This document shows positions 46,050-63,839 of a stretch of DNA of 64,000 bases, piece by piece (the stretch's first letter is position 1; every line of letters begins with the position of its first letter). The notes under the pieces were generated by a model, which saw only the letters and a program-made list of their open reading frames with translations, was not told the DNA's origin and did no database searches. A program made the position numbers and the translations under genes. The DNA comes from Liolophura sinensis (Eukaryota; Mollusca; Polyplacophora; Chitonida; Chitonidae). Location of the stretch: contig NC_088300.1 of assembly GCF_032854445.1 (NCBI RefSeq), positions 74,701,005 through 74,765,004 of the forward strand, written 5' to 3'.

Positions 46050-46135
46050 GTCTGAGCTGGACTCGCATCGACCACAAAAATGTGAGGCTCCTGAGTCTTC
46101 ATGCGTTGCTAGTAAACCCGCCTCTCGGCTACGAA
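46050..46135 (-). repeat. SINE-3-like fragment, degenerate
   Basis: Minus strand: CGAGAGGCGGGTTTACTAGC, ATGAAGACTCAGGAGCCTCA and GTCGATGCGAGTCCAGCTCA, a weakened tRNA-like head. From 46135 to 46570 nothing else is recognised. Confidence 0.45.
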
Positions 46136-46576
46136 GACGACAATAGTGATTTGTACATAGCCTAATGACAGTATAACCAGTGAAAATTCCACAGATTCTT
46201 ATTACCCGATAAACCTATTTGCGCAGTTTGAGTGTTCAGTCCCATTATTGTGAAATTTGTCATTTTTTTAGGCAAGGAGTTACTCCTGTCCTCGGGCGGT
46301 GCCGAACGGCACTTTGGAATGTCAGCAGACAAAACACCTTCCTACCAATGCATTCGTTGAACATCATTTACCTCAGGCTGACAACACCTGATATCGCATC
46401 CTAAGGCATACTCCATCGATATATTGCACTTGTACATTCTCGATTTACAATCTTGGTGTAAAATGATACTTCAAACGTCTTTCCATTTATATCACAGAAG
46501 ATTTACTGAAGAGAAACAAACCCTTGGGGCACTTTCACATAGATGGGAATAAAGACAAAAGTTATATCACACACCC

Positions 46577-46582
46577 TTTATT
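46577..46582 (-). terminator. polyadenylation signal, gene 6
   Basis: AATAAA on the minus strand, about 100 bases after the gene 6 stop codon. Confidence 0.55.
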
Positions 46583-46680
46583 CGTTAGTAACAGCAGAAT
46601 GATAATTCCAAGTTCCACACAGAGTATGTCATCTTCGAGCTCAAAATAAAGGTATACTTTCTTAGTGAAACTACCTAAGT

Positions 46681-48679
<1,999 letters not shown>

Positions 48680-48764
48680 GGTTGTGTTGGGTTTTCTTCA
48701 GAGATCTTCACTGATCTTCACTGAGGTCTCTTGAGGTCTGACTGAAGGACAGAAGTCAAGGTGT

Positions 48765-48837
48765 TGTGACTGTGCTATCCTTTCGCGCGGGATTTTATAC
48801 TCCACCAGGGCAGCTAAATCCTGTGTCGCTAGGACAC
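48765..48837 (-). promoter_or_regulatory. alpha-tubulin gene 6 core promoter
   Basis: TATAAAA on the minus strand (48793-48799), with the initiator-like TCACAACACC near 48763-48770. The X-box-like GTGTCCTAGCGAC is at 48825-48837. In the 5' UTR the ten bases CAGTGAAGAT are present twice in tandem, unlike gene 3. Confidence 0.7.
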
Positions 48838-49649
48838 CCATGTCCAACCGCGGATCTGATCGGACAGGCACACAGAGTGTTATTCTGAGGTCAGGGATAC
48901 AACGTAATACCCTAAACACAATCACCGAGAGATTACCCATTAATCCGCTAACATTTAGTGCTTGGAACACTGCTTACACAAATTGTGAGATGAAGAACAA
49001 TGGTATTTTAATAATCTAAAGAAAAAGCTCTTTGTCACCAGAAACTATTAACTGGAATGAGGTTAACCTGTTATACGACATTTATTAGTCTTATACTAAA
49101 TCATCAAATTCATTCTCTATTGTAAAGTTATTTCTGCCTCTCGTCAAAACGATACATCTGCAGTTACAAGGGGGTATATTTAGTTAATAAATCATCCAGA
49201 ACAAAAAAAAAACAAACAAACAGGGAAATACTTTGAATGTTTAACTATGTGAGGACAAACATGTGAGCAGAGCACATCCAGCCTGAGATCAGGCCTGAGA
49301 ACACATTGGGCCATATGTCTTTTGACTGTCAATGAATTACATGTACAAACCAAATGATCTATTTATTTAAATACACTGGGTTTGTTCCAGTAATGTTTCT
49401 TCATATATAATTATTTGTTGTACAAAGTGCAAGTTTTCTAAATAATTTTGATTGCCGCTGACACATCTCGTTCAGTTTTATCAACCATATTATTCCCGAG
49501 TCTGCAGTCTCAATTTTTAGCTGATCTGATTACTGTTCACACATTGCAATTGTTCATTTCACACATTGTCAATGGAGCACCCTTGGTATTGTCATCTATT
49601 TAACAAGTATGACGGCTTAGGTAATTCAGCGGTTGGATTCCATGTAGCA

Positions 49650-50060
49650 GCTGACAATTTTACAGCGAACATGAAACTTCCCCACTTCTATTAGCTACAG
49701 TGGAAGTTCACCACTCGCAAATTGTAAAACTCTGGGTGACGTTCCTTTCACTGTACCTGTGCAAATTTTCAGAGCATGATATTGAACAGAATCGAGTTTT
49801 CAGTAACGATTCGGATGCTGAATCGTACATCTCACAACAGTAGTCTAATCTAGGCGAAATTTTCCATATAACATTCTCAAAGACGTTTTGTCAGTTCCAC
49901 ACGACGTTCCTGAAACAGAGCGCATTAAATATATTTCTTGGAAACACTTTACAACGAGATAATACACGATTCAGCTGTGGAATTAAATCAAGAAATATCG
50001 ACCTGCGTCATTTTAGCGACAAATTCTTAAGTAATGCATGAAAAAAATGCCTTATGCGAT
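49650..50060 (-). pseudogene. LINE reverse-transcriptase C-terminal fragment
   Basis: The minus strand reads VFENVIWKISPRLDYCCEMY, then DSASESLLKT and HALKICTGTVKGTSPRVLQ, then ASGELPL. This matches the region after the catalytic core in jockey-like LINEs (R.SKLDYGC..YGSA....LK.LD.....ALR...GAFRTSPV..L..E...PL). Stops and at least one shift show decay. No endonuclease or YADD part was found. It is a different segment from the fragment at 7.6-8.3 kb, so the two cannot be compared directly. From 48840 to 49650 no feature was recognised. Confidence 0.75.
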
Positions 50061-51975
50061 ACAGATATATCTCAAATTGCACAGCTGGATGGACTCCGAC
50101 TGATCAGATTTATCTTCAAATTTTTAAAACCTTCCGTAAAAAGACGTAGATGATTTGAAACCTCATATCATTCAAAAAGATTCACACTAAGTCTTTTCCT
50201 ACCCTGCTTATGCCTTTCCCGATCAGCAGTTAGCAATTTTTCTCATGTACATTAGCCGCGACGTCGTCTTGCTTAAATATTGGGGTTTACAACGTGGCTA
50301 ACGTGCATTCCGCATAGAATTCTGTTCCAAAAATTGTATTGCACATATCATTTATATGACGGTTACACTTTGAGCTGCGTTCACAGCTAATTTTGAGTAA
50401 TAAGCTCAATGAATGTTACATACCAAATCGAAGGTTTTACTGTTTGCGAAAGATAGCCGATAGTAAGCTACAGCTGAGACCCATAAATACCGAAAACTCA
50501 ATGCTGAACAAAGACGACACAAAAGACTACGAATTCTATGAAATGTTAGTGAAAATCTACATTTTCATTGTTTTATTTTTGTCCTCCGTGAACACAGAGA
50601 ACGGTGCCCTGATAATTTATCAGGGATGTATAAAGCCTGAACGAGGTCATGAGACGAGGATAGGACTTCTTGGAATGTTGCGAGCACCAAGTGGGATCCC
50701 CCCATATGTATCTCCGGGATTTCTTGCTCGGACTCATCTTCCATAGGGTTAGTCACCTGTCAACTGGTCTCTGCCATTGCCGTCCTCAGCTTTACTTTGA
50801 CATCAAATGTAACTTATTTTATTTTTTTCTTTATTTGGTTGATGTGTAATGAATCATTCTGTGAATTTGTTCCGGCTTGAATACATAGGAGGCTGGAGTG
50901 CCCTGACTGAATCGACGTCCTTCTCCAAATACATGTACCTGACAAATCTGACTTCAGCCGAAACATCGAGATTGAGATTCGAACTGCCAACAGTCTTCAG
51001 GCAAACACCTGGTGATCAAAACGAGCCAGTGGTTAAACTATCAGATCCAGAAAGGTTTCTGATTTGTTATAAAATAGTCTTCTGTGTGGAAGCGTATGAA
51101 GGCCGCTTGTCTTCCATCAAAATTGTGTGCATATCTGTACATCTCAAGTGGACAATTCTTGAGCACGTAAGTTTATAAGTGGGAAAGTTCGCCAGTAGCT
51201 TACTAGAGGTGGGTGGTTCAACTTTTGGACGCGTGACGTACAAATATGCACTTCACATTGATGGAACACAAGTGATCTCTAAAAGATGCATGAATATGTA
51301 GAAAAATCGCACTGTGTTGTTTATTAAACTTATCAAACTTGATCAAAAGTTCGTACTATAAAGTTTCCTTGGTTTATAGCGAAGTAAAGTTGTGTTTTGC
51401 TTTTGACTTATTATCCTCGAGTGACTATATATAAATATTTACATTCACAATTTCAACTCAAATTGACTCCCCGTTCCATCAATCATAACCGATGAATTAG
51501 TACTAAAAACTTTTAACATTTAAGTATCGGTGCGAACAAATGGAAAGACTATGGGGAAAATGCTTTATCACACACGTTATAACTACACTGGCATTCACTG
51601 CTGATTGTTACGATGTAAAGGAAGCAGAAATGTTGCCCAGTTGCTTCTGTTGCATTTGATACATATCTTTCTAGTACATCTTTTCACTGAAACAAACAAA
51701 ACTTTTTCTATGTTTCTTTGCCGTATAAAGGCTGTCAAAAATGAAACGCATCGCTTTACTATTCCAGTCTAGATATGACCAAAAATATACAACAGCACTG
51801 ATGATTAAAATCCTGCAACATTACGACGAATGTCATAATCTGACAGAAACAGCCTATGCTCAACTGGCCGGCTATTGGTCGTGAGAAACGCTATCAAATG
51901 ACTATAACTTCAACCTAAGGTACAATAATACTCTATCTAGATAAAAACCTGACAGACACAGCCGTCAGCATGAAT
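50060..51975. other. intergenic region without recognised genes
   Basis: Short open frames at 50393-50746 and 50849-51178 (plus) have no recognisable motif, promoter or splice context and are not called. No repeat family was identified. Confidence 0.4.
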
Positions 51976-51979
51976 TATC

Positions 51980-51985
51980 TTTATT
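51980..51985 (-). terminator. polyadenylation signal, gene 7
   Basis: AATAAA on the minus strand, about 82 bases after the gene 7 stop codon. Confidence 0.55.
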
Positions 51986-52066
51986 GATACAGCTGGTCAT
52001 TTTAAATTCCATACAAAGTCCTCATTTTAGCTGTTGGTTATGCTTCCAAATTTAGACAAAGTTACA

Positions 52067-54060
<1,994 letters not shown>

Positions 54061-54129
54061 GTTGGTGTTAGGGTTGGCTCACACGATCTGTCCAGCGGGT
54101 TCTTGAGGTCTGCCTGAGGGACAGGAATC

Positions 54130-54220
54130 AAAGTGTGGTGACTGGTATCGACAGGGTTAAGGTTTTATACTCTCCCTGTAACTGTATGACCAGATTGAGG
54201 CGGTAGGGTTGCTAGGAGCC
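54130..54220 (-). promoter_or_regulatory. alpha-tubulin gene 7 core promoter
   Basis: TATAAAA on the minus strand (54163-54169), initiator TCACCACAC 30 bases on, and X-box-like motif GGCTCCTAGCAAC at 54208-54220. Sequence is the same as for gene 5, so the two should be regulated alike apart from position effects. Confidence 0.75.
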
Positions 54221-54651
54221 CGCACGCGGAACCGGGCTGGACAGGTACCCCGCTGGCGGGCAGTGTGTTGTTCTCAGTTTAGTGTTTACACACATTCTCC
54301 GTAAGGGATTAACGGATTAATTTAATCTGGGGAATTTGTTATACAATATTGTAAGTTATGATGTGCAGCGCTTAATCGACAGATACTGCATCTACCTAAT
54401 CCTGGTTGTTCGTTTAATACGCGATAGTTTAAGCCTTCAAGTCACAGTCACATAATACGGAAGCAAACAATTAGTTACAATGCTTGTAAACTGATAGAAA
54501 CAAATGTCAGAAGACTACTTAGTCCTTATCAAAAACACTCGCAACAAAAATAGTGATAAAAAATCAAGGTTCACAGCAGCAAAAAATTGCGTGCATACTG
54601 TCCACTGCATTGCGCTGCAATCGCACAGCCTAACGTCTTTGTAAAACATTA

Positions 54652-54920
54652 TTATTTATTTATTTATTTGATTGGTGTTTTACGCCATACTTCAGAATAT
54701 TTCACTTATGAGACGGCAGCCAGCATTATGGTAGGAAGAAACCGGGCAGAGTCCGGGGAAAACCCACGATCATACGCAGGTTGCTGCCTGACCTTCCCAC
54801 TTACCGCCGGAGAGGAAGCAGCATGATCTGGACTTGAACTCACAGCGACCGCATTGGTGGGAGGCTCATGGGTCATTAAGCTGCGCCAGCGAGCTAACCA
54901 ACTGAGCCACAGAGGCCCCC
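54652..54920 (-). mobile_element. SINE-1 shared by both arms (right copy)
   Basis: Duplicate of the SINE at 39855-40121. The tRNA-like head and GAGTTCAAGTCCAGATCATG part are better preserved here than in the left copy. Confidence 0.9.
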
Positions 54921-56171
54921 AATTAATTTGCTAAATTCTAGGAATAGAGTGACCCTGGGGCTTGGAGGGAGTTAAATTTGATATGATATGTTGCGTTGGC
55001 TCATTTACTGAACCGATGACTGGTAATTAATTTCTTCATGCATGATCTCACTGATATAAATCATAAATCAGACGACTTAAGCCACCTGGAACAGTGGTGA
55101 TTCACCCTGACGGTAGGGCTGTCTGGCGGGGATCGCTCCAGTACACATCTGAATTTTACTCCGGGACAAAATATGCTTTGGTTGACGGGACATCATTTAG
55201 CCCCTGTGGTTAAAGAGGGGACAAATTGTTTATATCGTGGCTCCTCGAGAGGGAAGAAAAATATGTAGTGCAGTGGCCAGTTTGTTGTAATACGGCATAG
55301 TGACAGAGATTAATAGATTGTCACAGTTGCGGAAATGCACCACTATAAGTATTTCAACAATCTTAGGAATATTTTAAAATCGTAATCTTACATTTCCTGC
55401 TTTTCATATACAACTTGAAATCCATTTGGAGAAAATCGTGTACATACCGTGTTCTTGGGTATCGCTTGCTCTCTTTATCACGAACACAGTTCATTTGTAT
55501 CGATTCATTGCACTGGCAATTAAACCCGTTATATAATTTAGCGACTCTTCACTGTTTTCCTTTCCTATGAAGCGTGAAGAAGATCGACAAAACAACGAAA
55601 ATTCTTGATCTGAAAAGCAAGGTATAAAAGCTAAATAGAATGACGAAATAAAAGTCTGGAGTTCTCATTGCACCGCATTAATGTCGTACAACGTGTGAAG
55701 AGTTAATATCGTATGATGTGGTACAGTCATTGAATGTAATCTGTGGCCATTTGCCCAGCCAACAAAAAGGCTCATAGCTGAAAGGACCAACCCACTCTAA
55801 GAGCGTTCGGATTTTGTGTATATATTGTATTGTTTTGACAGATAAAAAAAGTAATTATGACTTACCCGCAGTATGCGTATTGATATTATTTCTTTTTTGT
55901 TAAATGTGTGTGTGTTGGAGGGTGTGGGTGGGGGTGGTGTTAACTACTGGAACAGCCATGGTAGGAAGTGTTATTTATCAAACGCTTGCACGAAAACCTC
56001 TACCGCCTATGCCGATATTTGAGTGATGCACTCAGGATCACAATCGAAAGGATATTCTTTGAAAATAACATGAAGTTTGAAACTCCAGCTAGAATATAAC
56101 AGAATATAGAAAGTTGAGTAGGCGTTTTGTTATTTTTTTCTATATATGAATTTATACGTGAGATTTTTTCG

Positions 56172-56312
56172 TCGTACTTAACAATTTCCAGTCATATGAC
56201 GACCACCCAAATCAATCACATTATACTGACACCAGGCTAACCAGTCCTGTTTCCTTGCTCTAACCACACAGTACTAAGCGCCAAGCGGGGCAAAAAAGTA
56301 CCATTTTTTGAA
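56172..56312 (-). repeat. SINE-2 fragment, right arm
   Basis: Inverted duplicate of 38222-38372. The minus strand reads GCTTGGCGCTTAGTACTGTG. Confidence 0.65.
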
Positions 56313-56395
56313 AGGGTATGACCGACCCGGATGTATAGGTTTATCAGGGAATAGGGTCTTGTGGAATTCCCATTAAGTATATACTACTATGAAGC

Positions 56396-56585
56396 GTCTG
56401 TGACCGAGTGGTTAGTTTGCTAGACCAGCACAATCACTCAGTAGCCTCTCACCAACGCTGTGAGTTCAGATCACGTTGGCTTCCCCTCCGGTCATATGTG
56501 GGAAGGTCGGCACGGAAAGTCGTGGGTTTGCCCTCCCAAGTTTTCTGCTACCGGAATGCTGACCCTAAACATATATGAATAAAAA
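56396..56585 (+). repeat. SINE-3, right arm
   Basis: Inverted duplicate of 37978-38140, with a tRNA-like head GTGACCGAGTGGTTAGTTTG and a body CTCCGGTCATATGTGGGAAG that shares part of its middle with SINE-1. It ends in an AATAAAAAATGAAT tail. Confidence 0.6.
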
Positions 56586-58132
56586 ATGAATATGATTTCA
56601 GTTAAGTGATTTTCAGAGACCAAAACGGTTTGCTCTCTCACAGACTCTACGACACGAAGAATTGTTTCAATTTTAACATTGTAAGGTATCCTTACTTGGA
56701 CAGCAATATATCAAAGTGTCCTGCATATGGTGTACATATCTCGCCTTGTAGCATTTGTTAGATCCTGCGTCTTGTGTGACAATTTAATCAACCTCTCAAG
56801 GTATTACTGCAAAAACTAGTGTGTCATCAAACGCATTCACTCCAAGTTTCTTAAGTTTTACAATGAGTATAATTCTCTTGTAAGTAAATATGGACAGAGT
56901 GTACAGAATCTCTGGCGCTCTGCTTCATGATTGTGTTTAATTCCGCTTAACCCGGGGCTAGGGGTTTGATATTTATCGTGTTGAATTAGATCGGTACGTT
57001 GGATACGTGAACAGTTGCAATCAAAGCGTAGCTGAGATACATATTTTGTTATCGGCAACTGATGATTTGAATACTGATTTCACTCAGTCGCTTAGAACAT
57101 ACCTTGCGCTTTCCCAACATCTCTGAAAACTGTTAATTGCTTATGTTTGCACATTCTTAGTTCTTTGGACGTTCATGTTATACGTGGTTTGGGGTATTAG
57201 CCTTGCGATTATTGATCTGGAACGTCCTTCTTGGTTTACGACTGACATAGGAATGTCTGTTTCGAAGCACAGACAGATAGTTCCATGAACTCTTGTTAAC
57301 TCGTTGCTTGGACTGAATGACCTTCGCTATATAGTACTAAATATGGCTGGAGAAATGGGGCGTCCCAGGTTTCTATATCAGTGAAGTATTTAAGTGAAAA
57401 AGTATGGCGTAAAACACCATTTTAAACAACAAATGAATGTGGAGTTAAACTCTAATCAATCATTCTTTCAGTCATTCATCTATTCTTGGATGGTGGCGAT
57501 GTAGTGCTTTTTACCTTGTTTAAATTATAACCCATATAGTCTAACGACTGAAAAAGCCCTTGTGTGTGCTTCTGAAATACATTCAATCCACCCAACGTCC
57601 TTGAAAAATTTGGAACCACTGTGTTTTTTTTACGGTTAAGCAACAGCGTCTTGCGTTTGCTTGTCACAATAAAAAGGAAAAACTGTCATTCAGTTATCAA
57701 ATAAGGGCACGATAGACAATAATGAATCCAATAGCCCTATTCGGACCAGGGCATCGTACGAATCTATTCATAGGCTATTAGGTGTCCACCTTCATTTGAT
57801 TACTTTGCCATTAGGCAGAAGGAAGATTACAAGTTGCTTGAAGAGTTCGCTCTAACTCAAACTGTTAAATCACAGACCCGTTTACTGTGAAACAACTCAA
57901 ACTTGTGTACCGCGTAAAATGTAAGTTGGCCGAAGATTTAGTCACCAGTGTTCAGCTTATACTATCATTGCTGCATGTTAAAAAAGAAAGGAACTGGATG
58001 CAAACAAGCAGTAGTACATTACATTGACAGAGCAACTTTAACCATCTCAACTCGGTGGCCTACCATCTTCGTATTAGTCGTAAGTGCAAGATGAACAAAA
58101 TACACAGATATTCCATTTTGGATTGGTCTTCG

Positions 58133-58138
58133 TTTATT
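58133..58138 (-). terminator. polyadenylation signal, gene 8
   Basis: AATAAA on the minus strand, 46 bases after the stop codon, as in gene 4. Confidence 0.6.
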
Positions 58139-58183
58139 GCTTTTTTGTAAATGCTAATGCAGACTGTCTGAAATAAAATTGCT

Positions 58184-60200
<2,017 letters not shown>

Positions 60201-60269
60201 GTTGATGTTAGGGTTTTTTCACACGATCTTTCCGGTGGGTATTTGAGGTATGCCTGAGGGACAGGAGTC

Positions 60270-60360
60270 AAGGTGTGGTGACTGGTATCAGCAGAGTCGG
60301 CTTTTTATACTCTCCATGTAATTGTGTGACCAGATCGAGGTTGAAGGATTGCTAAGTGCC
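60270..60360 (-). promoter_or_regulatory. alpha-tubulin gene 8 core promoter
   Basis: TATAAAA on the minus strand (60303-60309), with initiator TCACCACACC 30 bases on. X-box-like GGCACTTAGCAAT at 60348-60360 has lost the final C of the half-site. Confidence 0.7.
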
Positions 60361-60419
60361 CCTCGCAGGACCAGCCTGGACAGGTAGTCCGCGCGCGGCC
60401 AGTATGTTGTTCTCAGTTT

Positions 60420-61000
60420 AGTAATGGCGGGATAATCCCATTATGGACGGGATTAATAGATTAATTTAATCTGGGCATTTCGTGAAACAGTATTGTTAGT
60501 TATAGAGTAATGCGCTAACTGTACAAGTAGCACACCTCACACGTAATCCAGGCATAATCCATTGTTCATTTAATGTGCGATATTTTAGTCTTACGAGTTC
60601 AACACATATAACACATATATTTTAACACATCGCCTTCTTGCGAAACGATTGTAGTGCGAATTCTTGTCTTGTGTTGCAAGCATATGACGGCTCTCTTATT
60701 GCAAACATTAAGATCATTTCAGTCAACTGCTGCGGCAAGAAAACCAGTCATTTAATGTAGCGACTCTTTAATGTTTTCATTTCCTCTGAAGGGTTAAGAA
60801 GGTTTGAGTTGGCCGTGAAAATTAATGATCTGAAAAGCTGGATAGAACGATAAAGTGCAAGTCTGGCTAGAGTTATTATATGGCAATGCGTTAATGTCGT
60901 CATATGCGTTAAGAGTTAATAACGTAAAGTTTGCTGCACGCTCTGGAATGTAAACTGTGACCACCAATATAGCCGAGGAAAATAGCATCTGTCTGTCCGA
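60420..61000 (-). repeat. diverged upstream flank shared with genes 5 and 7
   Basis: The minus strand resembles 39000-39240 and 40380-40560 (ATTAACTCTTAACGCATATG, CATTAACGCATTGCCATA, AGCTTTTCAGATCATTAATT). This shows that the duplication unit of genes 5/7/8 included at least 700 bases of upstream DNA, and that the SINE-1 now at 39855 is missing from this unit. Confidence 0.6.
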
Positions 61001-61105
61001 ATATTATTGACTTTTAAATGTAGTTATAACCTGTTCCAAAGCATTTTACGCTGTCCAACAAAAACAAATGGTTACAGAGTCAAATGTTTGACAAGCGGCT
61101 TACAA

Positions 61106-61216
61106 AGTGCGGCCTCAGTGGCTCAGTCGGTTAGCGCGCTAGCGCAGTGCAATGACTCAGGGGTCTCTCACCAATGCGGTCGCTGTGAGTTCAAGTCCAA
61201 TGCTACGCATTAAAAT
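61106..61216 (+). repeat. SINE-1 head fragment
   Basis: Starts GTGCGGCCTCAGTGGCTCAG, includes GTTAGCGCGCTAGCGCAGTG and GTGAGTTCAAGTCC, then stops at a short tail ATTAAAATCTAATAAAAAAA. Only the tRNA-like part is present, followed directly by an A-rich end. It may be a short independent retroposon of the head. Confidence 0.75.
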
Positions 61217-61435
61217 CTAATAAAAAAAAACTAACTGATGGTGTGGGAAAACATTTTAAACTAATTGTACTATAAAACTCCAAAGACACAGTAAGTTAAT
61301 GGACACAAGTACATGAATTATGCAGTGAAGTCGTCTCTTTATTTTGACCACTTATCCGCTTTATTTTGACCACTTATCCGCTGATGACAAAAAGAAGACA
61401 CATGGACAACTGAATCTTTGTATCGATGGATATAT

Positions 61436-61703
61436 TTCTTTATTTATTTCACTGGTGTTTTACGCCTTACTCGAGAATATTTCACTTATACGACGGCGGC
61501 CAGTATTATGGTGGGTGGAAACCTTGCAGGGCCCGGGGGAAACCCACGACCATCCGCAGGTTGCTGACAGACCTTCCCACGTACGGTCGAAAGGGAAGCC
61601 AGCATGCGCAGGACTTCAACTCACAGCGACCTCATTGGCGAGAGACTCCTGGGTCATTACGCAGCGCTAGCGCACTAATCAACTGATATGCACGGAGGCC
61701 CCT
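61436..61703 (-). mobile_element. SINE-1, full length
   Basis: Complete minus-strand copy from GGGGCCTCCGTGCATATCAG to the AAATAAATAAAGAAATATAT tail. Core and hairpin sequences are well kept, so this is a fairly young copy. Confidence 0.85.
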
Positions 61704-61861
61704 TCGATGCATATATGTACTAAGGCATGTATAACGGGGTGTAGACTATGTACCAATTTCAGATATCACCGCTGACTTGCACAACCGTTGCTGGGCAAAC
61801 CCAATTGTACATCATTGGTACATATATACCAATGTATATATATAATTATATTTATTATATT

Positions 61862-62001
<140 letters not shown>

Positions 62002-63019
62002 AATAAAATAATTATAATTATGTATTATCGGCAATATGCCTATTGATATTATTTCTTTTTTGTTACGTGTAGGTGTATGTGCTGGTGAAAAGGCATGATA
62101 TCCACGCCATGCATGAATAGCAGCTTGTGACTGCACAACCGTCATTATCTTTGTTAATTTACATTTCGTATATTATTACATTGTAATATATTCATATACA
62201 TGGGCATACTTTAGATTGAACACATGTGTCTGGATTAAAAAAAAACCAACAAAAAAAAACAACAAATTTACATTCAGATATATTCGTGAGACATACATCA
62301 CACCCTCATAAACTAAAGCATAATTAAAAACGCCCTCCACAAATTTACAAATAGCTTTTCACCGCCTTTCAAATGGAGTATGCATTCTGTTTACATTTCC
62401 TCTTTTCTTCAGGTACAAACAAGACAATTATATGAGTTAACTGTTTGATTCGTTTAGCTAAAGCCCTTAAGACAATCTTCCGTTTGAACAACGATGACGT
62501 GTAACAGTGTAAATTAGAAAAAATTCTGTGCTGTGACAAAGGCTGCTAAGCTAGACCCTGGTGCGAAAAAACTGTGAACAACAGCTCATTAAGACGACTA
62601 AAGAAGTTCTTGATAGTCCACAACATTCCAGCTGAAACAGTAAGTACTGAAGCTGTTTTCTTTTTTCTCTCGCTGGGTACAACACCTGAACGGTTTTTAA
62701 TCTGCACTTTGTAACTAGCCTGGCAATGTTATCATCTATAAAACAGCCGAAAGACACCTATAGCAGAGAAATTATTTCTTAAAATGAAACGTGACAGTGG
62801 TTGATAAATCGTTGCAATAGCTGAAAGCCATTACTACAACGTGCCCAACACACTACTTTGAAGTGGCAAATATATATTTTCTTCTTTTGATATTTAAACT
62901 TACATTACTTATAGGAAAAATCTTTACATGATGTGTTATCACGTATGAATTCCACTCGCGTTTGCAAGTATGGCTCTGCTGACCAATAGTGTCAAAAATT
63001 CGGATTCAGCTTCCTCTGG

Positions 63020-63195
63020 ACTCTACCACGGCTTAAGGCCGGACGTTGGTCACGTATCTGGTCAGGTGTGGTAGTTCCCTCGAACTACACCACGGCTTAA
63101 GGCAGGACTTTGGTCACGTATCTGGCCAGGTGTGGTAGTTCCCTAGAACTATACCACGGCTTAACCGGAGGTTGGCCACGTATCTGGCCAGGGGC
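63020..63195 (-). repeat. 64-base minisatellite, short array
   Basis: Nearly three units with a 64-base period (CCACGGCTTAAG at 63026, 63090 and 63154). The reverse complement, GGGAACTACCACACCTGGCC, AGATACGTGACCAAAG and CTTAAGCCGTGG, is related to the older units of the array at 28890-30225 (GGAACTACTGCACCTGTCCA, CACGT). It lies just upstream of the EF-hand copy, as the other array does. Confidence 0.85.
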
Positions 63196-63316
63196 TAAGT
63201 TAGTCACTGTCACTTGCAGGAAACCTATGATCATTTTCGAATTCTAACATACAGAGTTATGCCCCTTTAAATTATTGGCTCGGATGTATTAACATTGTAT
63301 ATTTTTCCTTTTCTAG

Positions 63317-63839
63317 ATACAATGGAAGTGTACAAAAACACTTGGCGGAAAATCTTCCACTACTGGGACACGGATCATGACGGGATTGTCACCGAAAAGG
63401 GCTTCATCAACTACACTGATAATCTGGTTGTCATTTATGGGGATCAGGCAAAACCAACCAGACAAATTGCCAAACTTGTCTGGGATACCGTTTGCCTTCG
63501 AGGTTACCAACCCCAGGTGACTGAACAAGAGCTTGTTGACAATTACACCTGCCTATACCACAACGATTTTGACTTAAAGTCAAAATCGAGAAGTACTGTA
63601 ATCTTAGTTTTGACTCCAATGTGATGGGCAGATATCCCTGGCTGAGTTTAGCGTCTACCAGAACAGTTTCGGCATCCACAACAGGGATTACATAGAACAT
63701 ATCTGTAAGAAGATGGATCTTGACGGAAATGGTTTGATTAGCAGAGCTAAATTTGTCAAAGAAATGATGGACTACTAACCCAGAGAATATTCCACAAATG
63801 TACAACCATGAACTGGCCACGACTGACATGAAACTATAA
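63317..63839 (+). pseudogene. EF-hand calcium-binding protein (calexcitin/SCP-like), copy B
   Basis: An acceptor (TTTTCTAG at 63309-63316) opens an exon starting TMEVYKNTWRKIFHYW. The first EF-hand is DTDHDGIVTEKG, with Gly where position 12 normally has Glu. Then IAKLVWDTV and VTEQELVDNYTCLYHND match copy A. Near 63575 the frame breaks; a base is missing near 63620 in the next loop (DSNV..GQISLAEF in another frame), after which the fourth loop DLDGNGLISRAKF is intact. A stop TAA is at about 63837-63839 and AATAAA at 63940. It lies closer to a full gene than copy A. It is a pseudogene unless the two shifts are assembly errors. Confidence 0.72.

Noticed and set aside
50393-51178. Plus-strand frames of 117 and 109 residues
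   Set aside because: No motif, promoter or homologue recognised; length is compatible with chance.
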